Assembly: GCF_042100115.1 (NCBI RefSeq)
Contig: NC_091278.1
Span: 1 to 64,000 of the forward strand
Reading direction: 5' to 3'
From: Alternaria dauci
Lineage: Eukaryota; Ascomycota; Dothideomycetes; Pleosporales; Pleosporaceae
Length of the DNA stretch: 64,000 nt
Below, piece after piece: positions 29,453 to 42,009 of this stretch (positions within the stretch are counted from its first letter, which is position 1; every line of letters begins with the position of its first letter). Position numbers and translations under genes: made by a program. Below the pieces are notes generated by a model that worked only from the letters and a program-made list of their open reading frames with translations, was not told the DNA's origin and did no database searches.

Positions 29453-30499
29453 CGTCGTGACGATGGCCTGGAGACATTGGCGACCAAACAGAATGCGACT
29501 GACGGACGCAGACTGACGTTACGCAGGTCGCTCGTAGGAGTGGAGTATGGAGGTCACCACTGGAAGTCTGATTGACTGCGAAATTTCGAAGGCAGAGATG
29601 GTTGATCTGCGGCTCAGCAAACGCGACGAGCCTGCGGAGGTCGCGCGACGCACCAGGCGACTGTGCCGAACCCGCATTGTCAGGAACGCCTAGCTCTTCC
29701 CATCGCTGTTTGCAACCCTTCCGTTCATGTACACGACTTGCGCATCATGTCTTTCGCTGTGACTATGAGCGGCGGCAACCTTTGCCGTGAAACGGCGAGC
29801 GCGTCATCGAGCAGCCGGGTGTCCTCAAAGACAAGGAGCGATACCGGTCCGCACGAGGAATGCATTCCGTATTACATGGCGAACAGTTCCGATAGAGCAA
29901 GCAGTGATAATCAAGATCGCGACGGCTTTTGATGAAGGGCTTTTGATGAAGGGGAGCTGTGCCTTGTGGATGGTAGACTGGTGTTCGTTGTAGCGTGAGA
30001 CGCGGGTCCTTTGCGTCAGCACTCAAAGTGCATCTGGGTAACTCCGAAAACTCCGCGCCATGGCCGAGAACCGCAACATCGACCAAGCTTTGCTGACGCG
30101 TGCACTTTTATCGCAACACCACCATTACCAATCCTCAAAGCGCGTGACATCACTTTGTCATTCATCGTGCAGCGCTTTGGTCACGGATAAAGATGACTGC
30201 GAAACATCAAACGATAATGATGACATTTTATGATAATGTTAGTCTTGCCAATCGGTACAATCTTGATGCTCCCTTGGTTCGAAATTGCAAAGACGTATCG
30301 CATTGTTGTACGTAGGTGGATAGTTGTCAGTGTGTCGAGTCTGACTGCCCTTTGGACTACTTTTCCCGGCCATGTCCTTTTTTGTACTTTGGCTATGCCT
30401 GATTTTCCGATGGACCTAGTTCCGCTACTCCAGTGAGAATATATACAGGGCGGAATGCTTTTTTTCTTAGCAGGCGTGGATCGGTTAGCACTAGAGGAA
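29453..30499. other. Region between monooxygenase relic and secreted-protein gene
   Basis: Only short, overlapping open frames. Some of it may be further decayed monooxygenase sequence, but I cannot support any segment. Confidence 0.4.
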
Positions 30500-30937
30500 T
30501 TAGTATATCAAAGATGGATAGAGTTCGAGGCTACTCACACATCGGATATACTGATTGGATAAATGTTAGTTCTTTGTTTCTCTCGATAGCTACACGCAAG
30601 ACTTACAGCGCCGTCTAAACACCTGTCCCGGGGGTAGCCCCCATCCCTCATGGGTTCCGCGCAAGTTCTTTCGTGCGGAAACCCAGCGTGGTCTCCACTG
30701 AAATGGCACTGTACGAGTGTTACGACTTGAATCTATTTTTTGTTGGTAGTTTAGTAACATACGCAGTAAGAGTGTGGCTATGAGCAGTCAGTAGGTTGCT
30801 TTCTTACTAAATGTTGTACTGCCACTTACATAGCTCTCGGGGCACACCGTGTTCGGGGGCAAACCCCATCCGTTATTACACATGGAAGCCTGGGCAGAGA
30901 CGGCGAAGGCCAGGAGGATTGAGGTAACGAACTTCAT
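30500..30937 (-). CDS. Small secreted cysteine-rich protein, four exons
   Basis: Found by splice-site reading. Minus-strand exons are 30937-30830, 30777-30763 (a 15-nt microexon), 30708-30607 and 30550-30500; all introns are GT-AG (donors GTAAGT, GTATGT, GTAAGT; lengths 52, 54 and 56 nt) and every junction is phase 0. The product is 91 aa. It starts MKFVTSILLAFAVSAQAS, a clear signal peptide with likely cleavage near residue 18. The mature part has seven cysteines (20, 32, 41, 42, 57, 71, 79), including an adjacent pair formed across the microexon junction. No known family is recognised. Size, secretion signal and cysteine content match candidate effectors or other apoplastic proteins of plant-associated fungi. 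It lies in gene-poor DNA next to a RIP block, as such genes often do. Confidence 0.65.
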
Positions 30938-33900
30938 GGCTACTTTACAAAGAGGTTGCAGTGTGTATCGAAGGCTTTGATGGTGTGCTGTCGAGATACC
31001 TGCGTTGCGGCGAAATCGACACGTATATATAGCTAATGCTTCCTAAAGCGCACGGGCAGGTTCTAGTCGTCCAGCATGAAGCGGTCACTCACTTGCAACT
31101 TTAGCCAGCAGGGAGCCAGCGCTCCATCGCCGTAAGCAAGACTGTCTTGCAGTTGTATTCAAGCACGCGCTCTGGAGCTCGACGTGCTCTGGGGAAGCCG
31201 TGGGAGCACGGGTATAGATGCGACGGGCTGTTGCTCGACGCAGGCGGTGCGGCGCTCAGGAGGGTCGAGCTTGAAGCGGTGATGCGCGGTGCGATACGGG
31301 GTGATTTCCTTTAATGAGGGAGCACACAGCTTCGAGCTGGATCGTGGGCGCGCGCAGGCGGGTTGTTCGGATGTGCAACGTCTCATGATGGTGTTTGGCG
31401 GGCGCATGATCGTCATGAAGCATGCTCCAGGAAGGCGACTCCCATGCTCCCAAAACATATGTCGGAACATTGGCATGCGCGCCATGGGCAGGCAGTGTGG
31501 CTCTGTGGGAGATGGCCATATCATCTGGCGCCATAAACGCTGTAGATAGGCTTAATCTCTTGCGGTCCGAAGCGCGACAATGAAATGTCAGCTTGTTCGG
31601 TGTCGCTGGACCACTTCAAGTCGAGAGGGGGCGTTTAGAGTCTTGGCAACGAACATGGCAATACGCCAGTCTGAGGTCCTGCAAGGTACATCGAAGTACA
31701 TCGAAGTACGCTGGATGAGGACGCACGTCGTTCGCGACGCGTTTCGCGCATCGACTTTGTCATTCTAGGTTAAGTGATGTACTTGAGTCTTTCGGTAACC
31801 AGACACGTACCTCACTCGCTAACACGTGACGAACGCATGGTCACGTGCTCTCGCGTCAGGCGGTGGACTTGAGCCTCACGAGATCAACATGACCATCATT
31901 TCATCACATCTGCCGAAGAACCATAGCGCACACTCGAAGTCGGTCTGCAGGATCCACGTGAGCACCCACGCCCGCACCTACACCATCGTCCTTGCCCGAT
32001 CCAGCGCGCGCATCGCTACTCGCAGGACTTGATTTCCGCGGCTGCGACGAAAGCGGACAGCACGTGCGCTTACAGTCCTCGCACCACATTCCCAAGATGC
32101 TCACAATCGCCAGCGAAGACAAGTTCTTACCCTTTTGGCGCCTGCGCGGCCTCTAGAATGGAGTCGATCACAGCGACTTGGATCATGACAGCATCATCCC
32201 CGCGGGTGGCGCGACAAGCGACGTTGAGAACGCTGGCGTGAGCCCTACACGGCGCCGCAACTCTGCCGCAACAACTCACAAACGGCGTCTAACCTGCGGC
32301 AGCTTCTCCATAAGCAACTCTGTCGATGTTGAAAGAAACGGCGCCAACCAACGCGGCCATCGCACTTGCCCGCCCCAGAGACGAGCGAGCACACATAATC
32401 GCCCAGCATCCTGCGCGACCCCACAAAGCCTCCCCCATGTTCCAGCAGCGGGCTTCGCAGGCGTGGTTCCAACATACTGTCCGCTCCTCGGCCTCGTTTG
32501 AATGCTCCGGTTCAAGTCGGCGCTAACTCTGGCATTGGAGTTGTGCAACGACGGGGTTAAATGGCTGTGGAATGGCTGTGAGGTGCAATACATTGGGGGT
32601 TATCAGCATCAAGAACCGGCTGACGGAGCGCACGGCGGAGATGCGGAGGGCCAAGCTGCGCAAGGGCACTGCAAGCACGCATTACGTCGACCCCGACAGT
32701 AGTGGCGCCTTGGGGACCCTCGTCATGTCGGGGAGTTCCACCAGGCTGCGCACGCTACCGCTCGTCTTACCTAACAACAACCCCTGCCCCAGATTGAGGC
32801 TCTGCGCTACGATGCGTGCCTTGCGCGTTTTTACCTAACGACAATACCTGTCCCCAGACTGCTGCTCCGCATCTCTCGATGTTTTACATAACAGCAAACC
32901 TGCCCCAGGTCGCGACCGCAGCACTGGGTCAGCCCAGGCGTCGGTCACACCTCCGCCATGCTCCGTCATGCTTCTAGAAGGCGTACCCGATAGGGTCAAC
33001 AGCGTACCTGCCTGCCACTTGGTCTCAGACGGCATTTGAGTGTGGAGAAGGTCTATTTTCCGCATGCACCCCTCCGGAATCCTACACCCGAAACTGTCGT
33101 ATCGAGCATGTACGCTCGGACGCTCGTAGCCTTGTTCCGTGAATTTCTCCGCGCCTTCCACGTCCATTCCCATTCGTGTCTAGCGCTCTGAACCACCACG
33201 TAACGACTTCCAACATTGCAGCATACCATGTCCTGCACTGCGCCTGTAGAGGACTATTTTCGAACGGGTTCTCATTGTGGTGCCACGGTGCAGCGATACC
33301 GTGTCGCATGACAGCGCTACGAGTCCCCATTTCCGAACTACAATCTTTCGAGATGCGCTTCTCAACTGTCGCAGCTTGTCGTACTCAAACACCGATTTAT
33401 TACGATTGTCGCTCTATGCGCCATTCTCACGCGATATTGACCTCCTATATATGCACATCTCATCTTTGCTATCTCTACGCCCACCCACACATGGCAGCAA
33501 TTGACACAATTCTTTTGAAAATACACCAAGGATGACGTATTCACGTTAATTCGCTATCTCAGAATGCTTTGTTGAACGGTGCTGAACGGACCCCGTCCCA
33601 CAACGTATGCCCAGAAGTCCACAAAAGATAAGCGTCTATTCCACTTGGCCCGAACTGCTTGGCCCCAATTCCGGTCCTGGCTCTCGAGCTTATCGTCGCA
33701 TACAATCGCGGTGGGCGGCCTGGTGGTGAAGCTTGCCCACGCCACACTGACATGCCGACACCTTTTTGCTCCCCCAGACTGCTCTCGAACGCGCTCGAGG
33801 ACGGAATCCGCGGGCGCTTGACACTGGCGACATGCGACGATGTTGAAAAAATGGAGTTGGTTAACTGCATCGGGCATGGTTCAGGAAAATCTCGCTGCAC

Positions 33901-34216
33901 CTGCACTCAAAGTTGCGTGCGGCTCAATGCGGCTCCAAACCAGCTTGGCTCGGTCATTCGCGGCTCCACGCTCATTCGCCGGCGCAAAGCATCAACCACC
34001 GGTGCCCACCACCAACGAAGGGGACCCTCCGTACCTGGGGAAGCAACGAGCGCGCCGTGGGCGACCTCCACATGGTATCCTTGGGTCTGTGCCGCCCGAT
34101 GTCGGTCGGGCCGACGATTTCTGCATAAAGCGCGTACCGTCGTCGTCTTTTGAAGCAACTACTCATTCTCGCGTGCCACCTCTTTCTCAATACCCTGGAC
34201 CCGGCACCAGAGCGAC
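30938..34216. other. Gene-poor region of about 3.3 kb
   Basis: Many short overlapping frames on both strands but none with a recognisable domain, codon signal or splice structure. There is no AT skew, so it is not heavily RIP-mutated. I see no gene that can be supported. Confidence 0.45.
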
Positions 34217-35865
34217 ATGGACTTCTCCAACGACAAGAGTAACAAGATGGGCGACGACATCGAGTACGGCAGCCAACTCAAGGCCGAGGAAACCAACACC
34301 CAAGGCCAGACTGATGCCGTCTTCGGTGAGATCGTTGAGGGAGGACCCAACTACCGCAGCGTACGTTTCCATGTTGTAATTCTTACCTAACACATATTGA
34401 CGCCCTGCAGGTCAGCTGGTGGGGTTCTTCCATCATCATGATGAAGACACAGATCGGTCTTGGTGTTCTGTCTATTCCGGCTGCGTTCGACGCCCTGGGC
34501 CTCATTCCGGGCATCATCTCGCTGCTTGCCATTGGAGGGATTACGCTGTGGTCTGGCTACATGGTCGGCACATTCAAGATGCGTCACCCGGAGACGTACG
34601 GTATCGAGGATGTGGGGCAGAAGCTGTTTGGGCGCCCCGGCCGCGAGGTGCTCGGTTTGGCGTTCGCTTTGTGTGGGTCCTTACCTTATGGAAACATGGT
34701 TCTCCATAACCCCAGAATCGAGCATGTGGACTGACGAGAACAGTGTGGACGTGCGTTGCTGGCTCCGGTATGCTGGGTATCTCCATCGGATTGAACGCCT
34801 TGTCTGAACATGGCACCTGTACCGCTGTCTTCGTGGCTATCGCCTGCGTTGTCGGCTTCTCGCTTGCTTCAATCAAGACGCTGGACAAGCTGTCTTGGAT
34901 TGCGTGGGTTGGTCTTGTTGGTATCATGTCGGCCAGTGAGTATTCCCGCGCTTTTGGAGCAAAGAACGTGCCCTGACCATTACAGTCATCACCCTCACTG
35001 TTGCAGTCAGCCTTCAGGATCGCCCCTCTGCGGCGCCTCAATTCGGCCCCTGGCAATCCGACTTTGAGCTCTTCAAGTCTCCCACCTTCGCCGAAGCCTC
35101 GGCTGCTTTGTCCAGCATCGTCTTCGCGTTCTGCGGTATTCCTGCGTACTTCAACGTCGTCTCCGAGATGAAGGACCACAAGGACTACTTCAAGGCCTTG
35201 TCGCTGTGCCAAGCCGTCATGACCTCGATCTACATTGCTATCGGCGTCGTTGTCTACTACTACTGCGGATCGTACGTCGCGTCGCCTGCGCTAGGATCCG
35301 CCGGTGTCTTGATGAAGAAGGTGTGCTACGGCCTCGCGCTTCCGGGTCTGCTTGCATCTGTTATCCTGGTTACTCATGTAAGTTCCCTTATGCCTACCCT
35401 TTTCTGCTGCTTGCGGACGTCGTACTGACCTCAACACAGCTTGTTGCCAAGTACTTTTTCATCCGCACCCTGCGTGGAACAAAGCATCTTACCCACCCTA
35501 CCGCCAAGCACTGGATCACCTGGTTCGGCTTCACCGCCGCCGTCTCTCTCACCGCGTACATCATTGCGTCCGCCGTCCCTGTCTTTGGTGGTCTTGTTTC
35601 CCTCGTTGGTGCTCTTCTCGGCACCCTCATGAGCTTCCAGCCCATGGGCTGCATGTGGCTGTACGACAACTGGCACCGGTCCAACCGCGACTGGAAGTGG
35701 AAGGCCATGGTCGCTTGGTCCGTTTTCGTCATTGTGTCTGGCACGTTCCTGCTTATTGGTGGTACCTATGGTTCGATCGTCGGCATCATCGACTCGTACA
35801 ACAAGGACGGCGGCACCAAGCCCTGGTCGTGCGCCGACAACTCCAACTCGAGCGGTGGCCATTAA
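34217..35865 (+). CDS. Neutral amino-acid permease of the AAAP family (Mtr/Avt-like)
   Basis: Five exons: 34217-34360, 34411-34672, 34744-34935, 34986-35377 and 35440-35865 (1416 nt, 471 aa), with GT-AG introns of 50, 71, 50 and 62 nt. The start is MDFSNDKSNK; a hydrophilic cytosolic N-terminus of about 50 residues leads into the first membrane segment. The signature IIMMKTQIGLGVLSIP is the conserved TM1 region of fungal amino-acid/auxin permeases, and about eleven hydrophobic segments follow. FAFCGIPAYFNVVSEMKD is the typical TM6 region. It should import amino acids by proton symport at the plasma membrane or vacuole. All frames join cleanly and nothing suggests decay. This is the first ordinary metabolic gene from the telomere inward. 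Confidence 0.88.
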
Positions 35866-37182
35866 GCGTGGCTGGTGGAAGGAGATTTTTTCATTTGACA
35901 GCCTTCTTGTCCTGTTCTCTTAGCGTTGCATATGCATCATTTAAATTTGAATATCTTGCATCGTTCCAACTGTGCCGTATCCTGGATGATTGAGTGCAGC
36001 AATGATGAAGTGGATGTGGCGTCGGTTTCGCTGCGCAAGTGGTGGCATTCATATTGAGTGATTAGCGCCGGGGCAGACGTCAAACCAGCATTCTTCTTCG
36101 CAACATTCTGGGGCTGTTCGGAATGAGAACCATGTCGTGACTGATGCAGCCTGGGTGTATATCGGCGAATGGGTGCCGTGATGGCACGGTGGCAGCGTCT
36201 TGGGGATGGAGAGTAGGTGTTGAATTAGGTCGCAGGGACCGTCCACTGTAGAAGAAATGAGATGCAAAGTTGACAACGTCTCCGCGCAGACTGAGTGTAA
36301 ACCGACAAGAATGAAGCATTAGACTGAAGGGGAACTGATCCGTGCAAGAAAGAAGTTGAAGACGCGAGCCAAAGAACACGCACAATAATGAAAGCCGACG
36401 AAATCGCAGTACATCGAACAACGGACGAAGCAACGCAACCTACCCTTGGTCCACTCGGGTGCTCTAAAGCACAGTGCTTCTTTTCCAAAGCCAAGTGCGA
36501 CAGGCTTCTTATCTAGTTGATCCTCCACGCCCTACAGCCCTATATTCCGTCTCCGCAGCTTTTCCGCAGGATAAATCTACGGAGAAGTGCGTCTCCCACA
36601 CCGACTTCGCAACTTGTTATTTTGGAACGACCGGGGAAATTGAAAGCGAGCGGGTTGCCCGATCTCGCAAATGTCGCTTTGGAATGGGGATGCGGGTATC
36701 TTATACTGTGAGAGGTTACAGTTATCAGAGGTTCGAGGCCCGGGTGCGGCTCCGTGATAAGCTTTCGGAGTGTCATTGGTGGCCATCGGAGTGTTCTCAG
36801 TCCGTCGGTTTATTCCGAGAACCACGGCACCACGTTTCCCCCGACGAAGCCGGCTCCAGCAAGACGAGAGCAGAGAGGTTCACTAGTTTCGTTAGCGCAA
36901 ACAAGTTTTTGTCTCTACACGGATCAGGCCTCCAGTAGACTCAAAGACACATTCTTAATGCTCGCGGCGCGTACAAAGATTAGCACGGTTCTCTCGTACG
37001 CGCTTAAATGCGTTGGCGAATTAAAGCCTTAGAGATGCGAGCTGACCAATAAGAAAGGTGCTGGCGGGCCGTCTTACAAGTCTTCGTACAAATAACATAC
37101 TGTTGTTTCCTCGCTCTTGCGATTGTTGCATTCTTTTGTACTTCACAGTCGGCCCTTTTAACTTCATCTATGCACCTCTAGA
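35866..37182. other. Intergenic region between permease and transcription factor
   Basis: Holds the permease 3' end and the regulator's promoter. Several short open frames exist but none is supported by features. Confidence 0.45.
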
Positions 37183-38827
37183 ATGACCGTTACAACCCGC
37201 AGGAAAGTACGCTCAGGGTGTGGAACCTGCAGGTGAGTCGCCTCTACAGATCACGAGAGAAGCCTGACCGGGGATTAGAATCCGGAGAGTCAAATGCGAC
37301 GAGCTCAAACCTGTATGCAGGCGGTGCTACTCTACAGGTCGCACATGTGAGGGCTATGGCATCTGGGGCGGAGGAGGAAATGGATATGCAGAGCGCTACG
37401 GTAGCAAAAAGACGTGCACTCCGTCGCTGCACCATCACTTCCCGGCCACGAAGCTCAATTTGAGCGACCAAGACCAGGGATATCTGGACTGGTTTCACCA
37501 TCGCCTTGTGCACGACTTGAGTGGTCGGCTCGCAGAGGGATTCTGGACGGCACTGGTTATGCCTATGCTGCTCAACGAACCTGTCATTGCGCATGCGGCG
37601 ATTGCGCTGAGCTCAGCACACAAGAACATTGTCTTGACGCCGTATCGCACGCAGCGAGACACTGATCTTCTTGTAACGAAGCATTACAATGAGTCCTTGC
37701 GACACCTCCGGTCCGCGATTGAGCTTGGTGGAAAGACGACATCCGGCTTCGTGTTAGTCTCTTGTTTGCTTTACACTTTGCTAGAGCAAGTAAGAGGTAG
37801 GATTGAGCAAGCTGAGATGCATCTACAGAGCGGACTGCGATTGTTGAAGGATATTCATCAATGCCTGTGTGTCAACATGGACGGAACGACTTTGCTAAAG
37901 AGAAGCACAAGTGTGGATCCTGACCAGGCCAAGATCATGCAAGGATTCGCATCGCTCCATCTCGAATCGCAGTTCCTCGGGACAATCTCGCCAGGCATCG
38001 ATATCCTGGTGCAGTCTTTCGTCGAAGATGTACCGTCGCGCACTTTCAAATCCATTGAAGAAGCTCGATACTCGTTGAACAAACTTGTTCACGCTATCCT
38101 ACTCATCTCGCGGCGTTTCCTCCAAATGAACGCAGCGGAGCGTGAGGTTCGACTTGGCAGGCTTGACATCCACAACCAGGCGTTGTGCTTACTCCAGGAC
38201 TGGCTAAATACGTACAAGTCTACCAACTTTTGCGAGACAACAACGGGTCGTGATTGCAAAGTCGCACACACCATACTACTCAACCATTACGAAATGGCGC
38301 TTATCATGTGGGGACACATAGGCTGCACCTCTGAAACCGACTACTCTGTCCACATCGCCAAGTTCCTCGCCATACTAGAGCATTCAGCGGAAATCTGGCA
38401 CTTGTTGCCCTCGTCATCTGAAGCCCAGAGCACCAGTGCTGGCGACAACTTGGCTACTCCGTTGTTCTTTACAGCTCTGAAATGCCGCGACCGTCGCATT
38501 CGATTACAAGCTGTCAGATTGCTCAACACTATCCCCTTTGGCCAGGGCGGCTGGAGCTGCATGTTGATGTCCAAGATTGCCGCGGGAATCGTTGCATTGG
38601 AGCAGGGTGCTTCCACCGACCCCTTCCTCAAAGACGGTTTTGATGTCATCGACACCCAGTCTTTTACTGGCGTTGAGAGTCCTCCTCACACATTTTCAAA
38701 ACTAATCCATGACGTACGAATAAATTCCTGGGATGTGTCAACTGATACGATTAGCCTTCGTTGTCAGCAATGGACTGATGATGGCGGAGCGACAGCATTC
38801 TATCATGACATAGTTATCTCAAGGTAG
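37183..38827 (+). CDS. Zn2Cys6 transcription factor
   Basis: Two exons: 37183-37232 and 37279-38827, with a 46-nt intron (donor GTGAGT, acceptor TTAG), 532 aa. The intron splits the zinc cluster, a common arrangement in this family. Cysteines 13, 16, 23, 30, 33 and 40 fit CX2CX6CX6CX2CX6C exactly, with the basic IRRVKCDELKPVC core that contacts DNA. The rest is the fungal-specific regulatory region (HHRLVHDLSGRLAEGFW, then AHAAIALSSAHKN). Using only the large open frame starting at TTG 37460 would miss the DNA-binding domain. It converges on a short-chain dehydrogenase with 73 bp between stop codons. Targets cannot be told from sequence. Confidence 0.88.
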
Positions 38828-38900
38828 TCGATACAGACGCACACACGTGGGTTGCTGCGTGGAGACTTTCTCTACTCGACCAGAGGGAGAGATGCAGTGC

Positions 38901-39940
38901 TCAAACGACGTCGTTCCTAAGCTCTTCCTGCGTCCATTTCCACAGCTTCTCCCCGAGCTCCCCATCTCTAGACAACGCGCTGCCGTTGCCCAATACGCCA
39001 ACAGGTTCGTAGTACCTGCCACTCTGCACATCATCAGAAGTCATGGCCCAAAGCCCGTTTTTGACGCCTTCCTCCAAGCTGACGCCCACTCTCGGCGCCA
39101 CTTCTCGCGCGAGATACGCAATCTCCGGTCCACCGCCGTGCACACCCTTGTTGAACAACTGCGTAGCAACATCCTCTGGATGGATAGCCACAGAGATAAA
39201 CAAGGGGTGATGTCGTGCAATCTCCCGCGCGTACACGACATTGGCGAGCTTCGACTGCGTATAACGCGTCACCCCCGAGAGATGCGTTTGGGCCGATTTC
39301 AGCGTTGAGAACGCGATACCGCCTGATGGGACTTCAAAGGCGTGGCCACGCGAGCTGATGGAGACTACTCGAGGCTTGGCCGCAGACTTGTCGGCGGTGC
39401 TGATGAGGAGTGGAGTTAGCATGTCAAGTAGCAATGCGTGGCCCATGTGGTTGGTGCCGAATGCTAGCTCGTATCCTTCAGCTGTAACGCCTGGAGGTCC
39501 TCCCATCTGGAAACGCCCAGTCAGTTCGATTCCATCGGGGAAGTGGAGCAAAGTGAAGCACGTACAATTCCCGCGTTCAACACTAAAACATCTAGACTGG
39601 CCGCTTCTGCAAGTATGATCTTGGCTGCCCCCCTGATCGACTCGAAGAAGGTCAAGTCCAGCTGCAAAAATCTTACGTCGACGCCGGGCCCTATTTTCTT
39701 GACGTCTTGCACAGCGTCCAGGCCCGATTGTTCATTTCGAGCCGTCATCCAGATCTGGGCGGGATCGTGCTTGGCCAATTCGATAGCTGTCTGTTTTCCG
39801 ATGCCGCTATTCGCACCCGTGATCAAGATGATCTTCCCGTTGAGCGAGGGGATGTCGACAGAAGGGTCGAAGGCGTGTGGCTTGCTAGGTTGAAGCTGAT
39901 CGAGCGCTCCTATGGCAGGAGGGGTGGGCGTTGGAGTCAT
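38901..39940 (-). CDS. Short-chain dehydrogenase/reductase
   Basis: Two exons on the minus strand, 39940-39566 and 39506-38901, with a 59-nt intron (GTACGT donor, TTCCAG acceptor), 326 aa. The classical SDR elements are present: TGANSGIG cofactor loop at 41-48, LNAG at about 121-124 just before the intron, and the YTQSK catalytic Tyr207/Lys211 pair, with serines at about 174-177. The layout (about 30-residue N-terminal extension, WMTARN after the second strand, NHMGHALL) resembles the retinol-dehydrogenase/WW-domain-oxidoreductase-like fungal SDRs. It should reduce a carbonyl or oxidise an alcohol with NADP(H) or NAD(H); the substrate is unknown. It sits tail-to-tail with the Zn2Cys6 regulator, but co-regulation is not shown. 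Confidence 0.87.
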
Positions 39941-42009
39941 GCTTGGTATTGAATGAAGTGCCTGTTAAGATTCGATATGGCACTTTTAAACAGGGAGAAT
40001 ATAGTCGCATTTATATACGTGAACGTAAGGTCCTATCTCAGCAACGATGCTGTTTAGAACAACAAGTCTCATGACGACGACAATATCGCGAGAGAAATGG
40101 CAGCCTATGCAGCCCGAGTCTACCAATCGGAATAGCGTACTATGACCGTGGAAAGAAGCTCGCTAGACGCGCCCGGAGATACGAACATATCGCCACGCCA
40201 GAATGATCATGTCAAAGATTGAGCACGGCAGAGCTTCGCAGCCCTCATTGGTGCGCTCGCACCTCTTTGGCCCTTGGTCACCGTGGTACTGCTATGTCGG
40301 ATTGGCTCGGGACACTCGTTGGCGACCGGATCGGTTGACATCGTCTTGACCGGACACGTGCTGAGCTGATGCGCCTTGACAATGCCAAGCTAGGCGGCCA
40401 ATCGAGGATTTGAGCCAGGGCATACACGTCGGCCAGAATGCGACAGCGGAGTCGGAGATGCAAAAGACGAGGCGGGATGAGCCAGGCAAAGAAGGTTCCG
40501 GCTTGGTAGAAGAGTCGGAAGCACTGGGTATAGGAGTCATGTCATTTCATGCCCTGCCATAAACCGCGACAATGGCTAGGTATCTCATCTTCTAACCCTC
40601 TCTGTCATCCAAAACGTCTTGTTCCCTAGTCGCAAACATGAAACGGCAAGTCAATGACGTATGAGCTCGTGCGTTTGCGCGCGTCAACGTAAGCGTCGGA
40701 CCTTGGTTCCAGCTGGAGTCGCTCAGGACAGGCCAGCGGACTGTAAGAAGCTCGGGCTTCGCTCTCGCTCTCCGACTCGAATGGTTTATGCACTCGCTGT
40801 GACCTTTTGTGCGAGATTGGACGCGCGATAAGACTCTCGATGGTTCGTCGTCGCCAGTCGACAAGCGCGCGGCTGGTGGGGATAGATTCGTTCGTATGCG
40901 TGTGCTTTGGACGTCTTGACGGCGGCAGAAGCAGCGGAGGGGACGGATGAGATCAGTCCGAGTGACATACCCGTATTGGCATACCGATGCACTCCTCTTC
41001 TCCTGGTGTTCACAGCTCCATCGCGAACCGCCGGCATCGTTCGTTCTCGGTTGTGGGCAAGGTTTCCCCCTGGTCCGTGCACATGAAGCAGTTGTACGTG
41101 CTCCCGCCCTTGTGAACAAGTCGTCGGTCGCTCAAAGTTCGGGGACGGGAGTGGGTGGCATCGTGGTCGCGGCCTCGTTCAGGCAGTCGGGCATGGCGTC
41201 ATCGTCAAAACCGCAGAATGAGGCGCTCTGGGATAAGGAACATCGTCTCATTGGCAGTCATTGCGTATGCGCAAAGGTGGGCTTTTGGTTTTTGGCTTTC
41301 GGCTTTCAGCGTGCGTATGCCATCAGCAGAGTTGGCCGAGTTGAAGTTGGAGCGGCCTGAAACCCCGGGCTGTCGGTACTCAGCGTGGCATGAGTTTCAC
41401 CCCACTTTGACGGAGCCCTCCACCGCGTGCATTGCAATGTGCATGTCGTTCGAATCCAACGTCGCACCAAGGAGAGGTGGTCAATGAGCAAGCTGGAATA
41501 CCCTTTGGGCCATTTTCCACGTTGCTGCCTAGGATGCCATATGTTTTGGTGTTGATGCGGCCACGGCACCACAGCCACCACATTCTGGCCGCCGCAGCAT
41601 CAAGAAACGCTACAAGACCAGACCGACTGTTTTGCGCTAGGCATTGACAATCCATGGGATTATCGCACCAAGGCATTGGCGACTCCCTTTATCAGACAAC
41701 ATCAAGAAAGCCTCGTGGATTTTCGTGTGAACTGGCACCCATCAGAATGCGTGTGAGAAATGTTACCACAAACCTTGCGCTGCAATACTCTCGTGGTTGT
41801 ATGCATGGCCAGCCACAGCATAGCCCCGCTTTCCGTGTGGTTTGATCAGGCTAGCATATGTACTGTGCGGCTGAACCACAAATCAGATAAGAGGCCAGCC
41901 TTCTCACCTTGAGCATCCGCCGTACACCTCACCATTATCTGGACCTCCCGAGGGGGTAACCATTCCGCCCATATTACTTGGATCCTTTTCGCTACTCCCA
42001 ACAAACGCG
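39941..42009. other. Intergenic region between dehydrogenase and HET gene
   Basis: About 2 kb with only short open frames and no recognisable domain or repeat. Confidence 0.45.

Noticed and set aside
31159..34379. Several 100-180-codon frames on both strands
   Set aside because: They overlap one another, lack domains and have no splice or codon support; they are typical of chance frames in GC-balanced DNA.
36720..36760. Possible tRNA T-arm (ggttcgaggcc)
   Set aside because: No matching acceptor, D or anticodon arms could be built around it.
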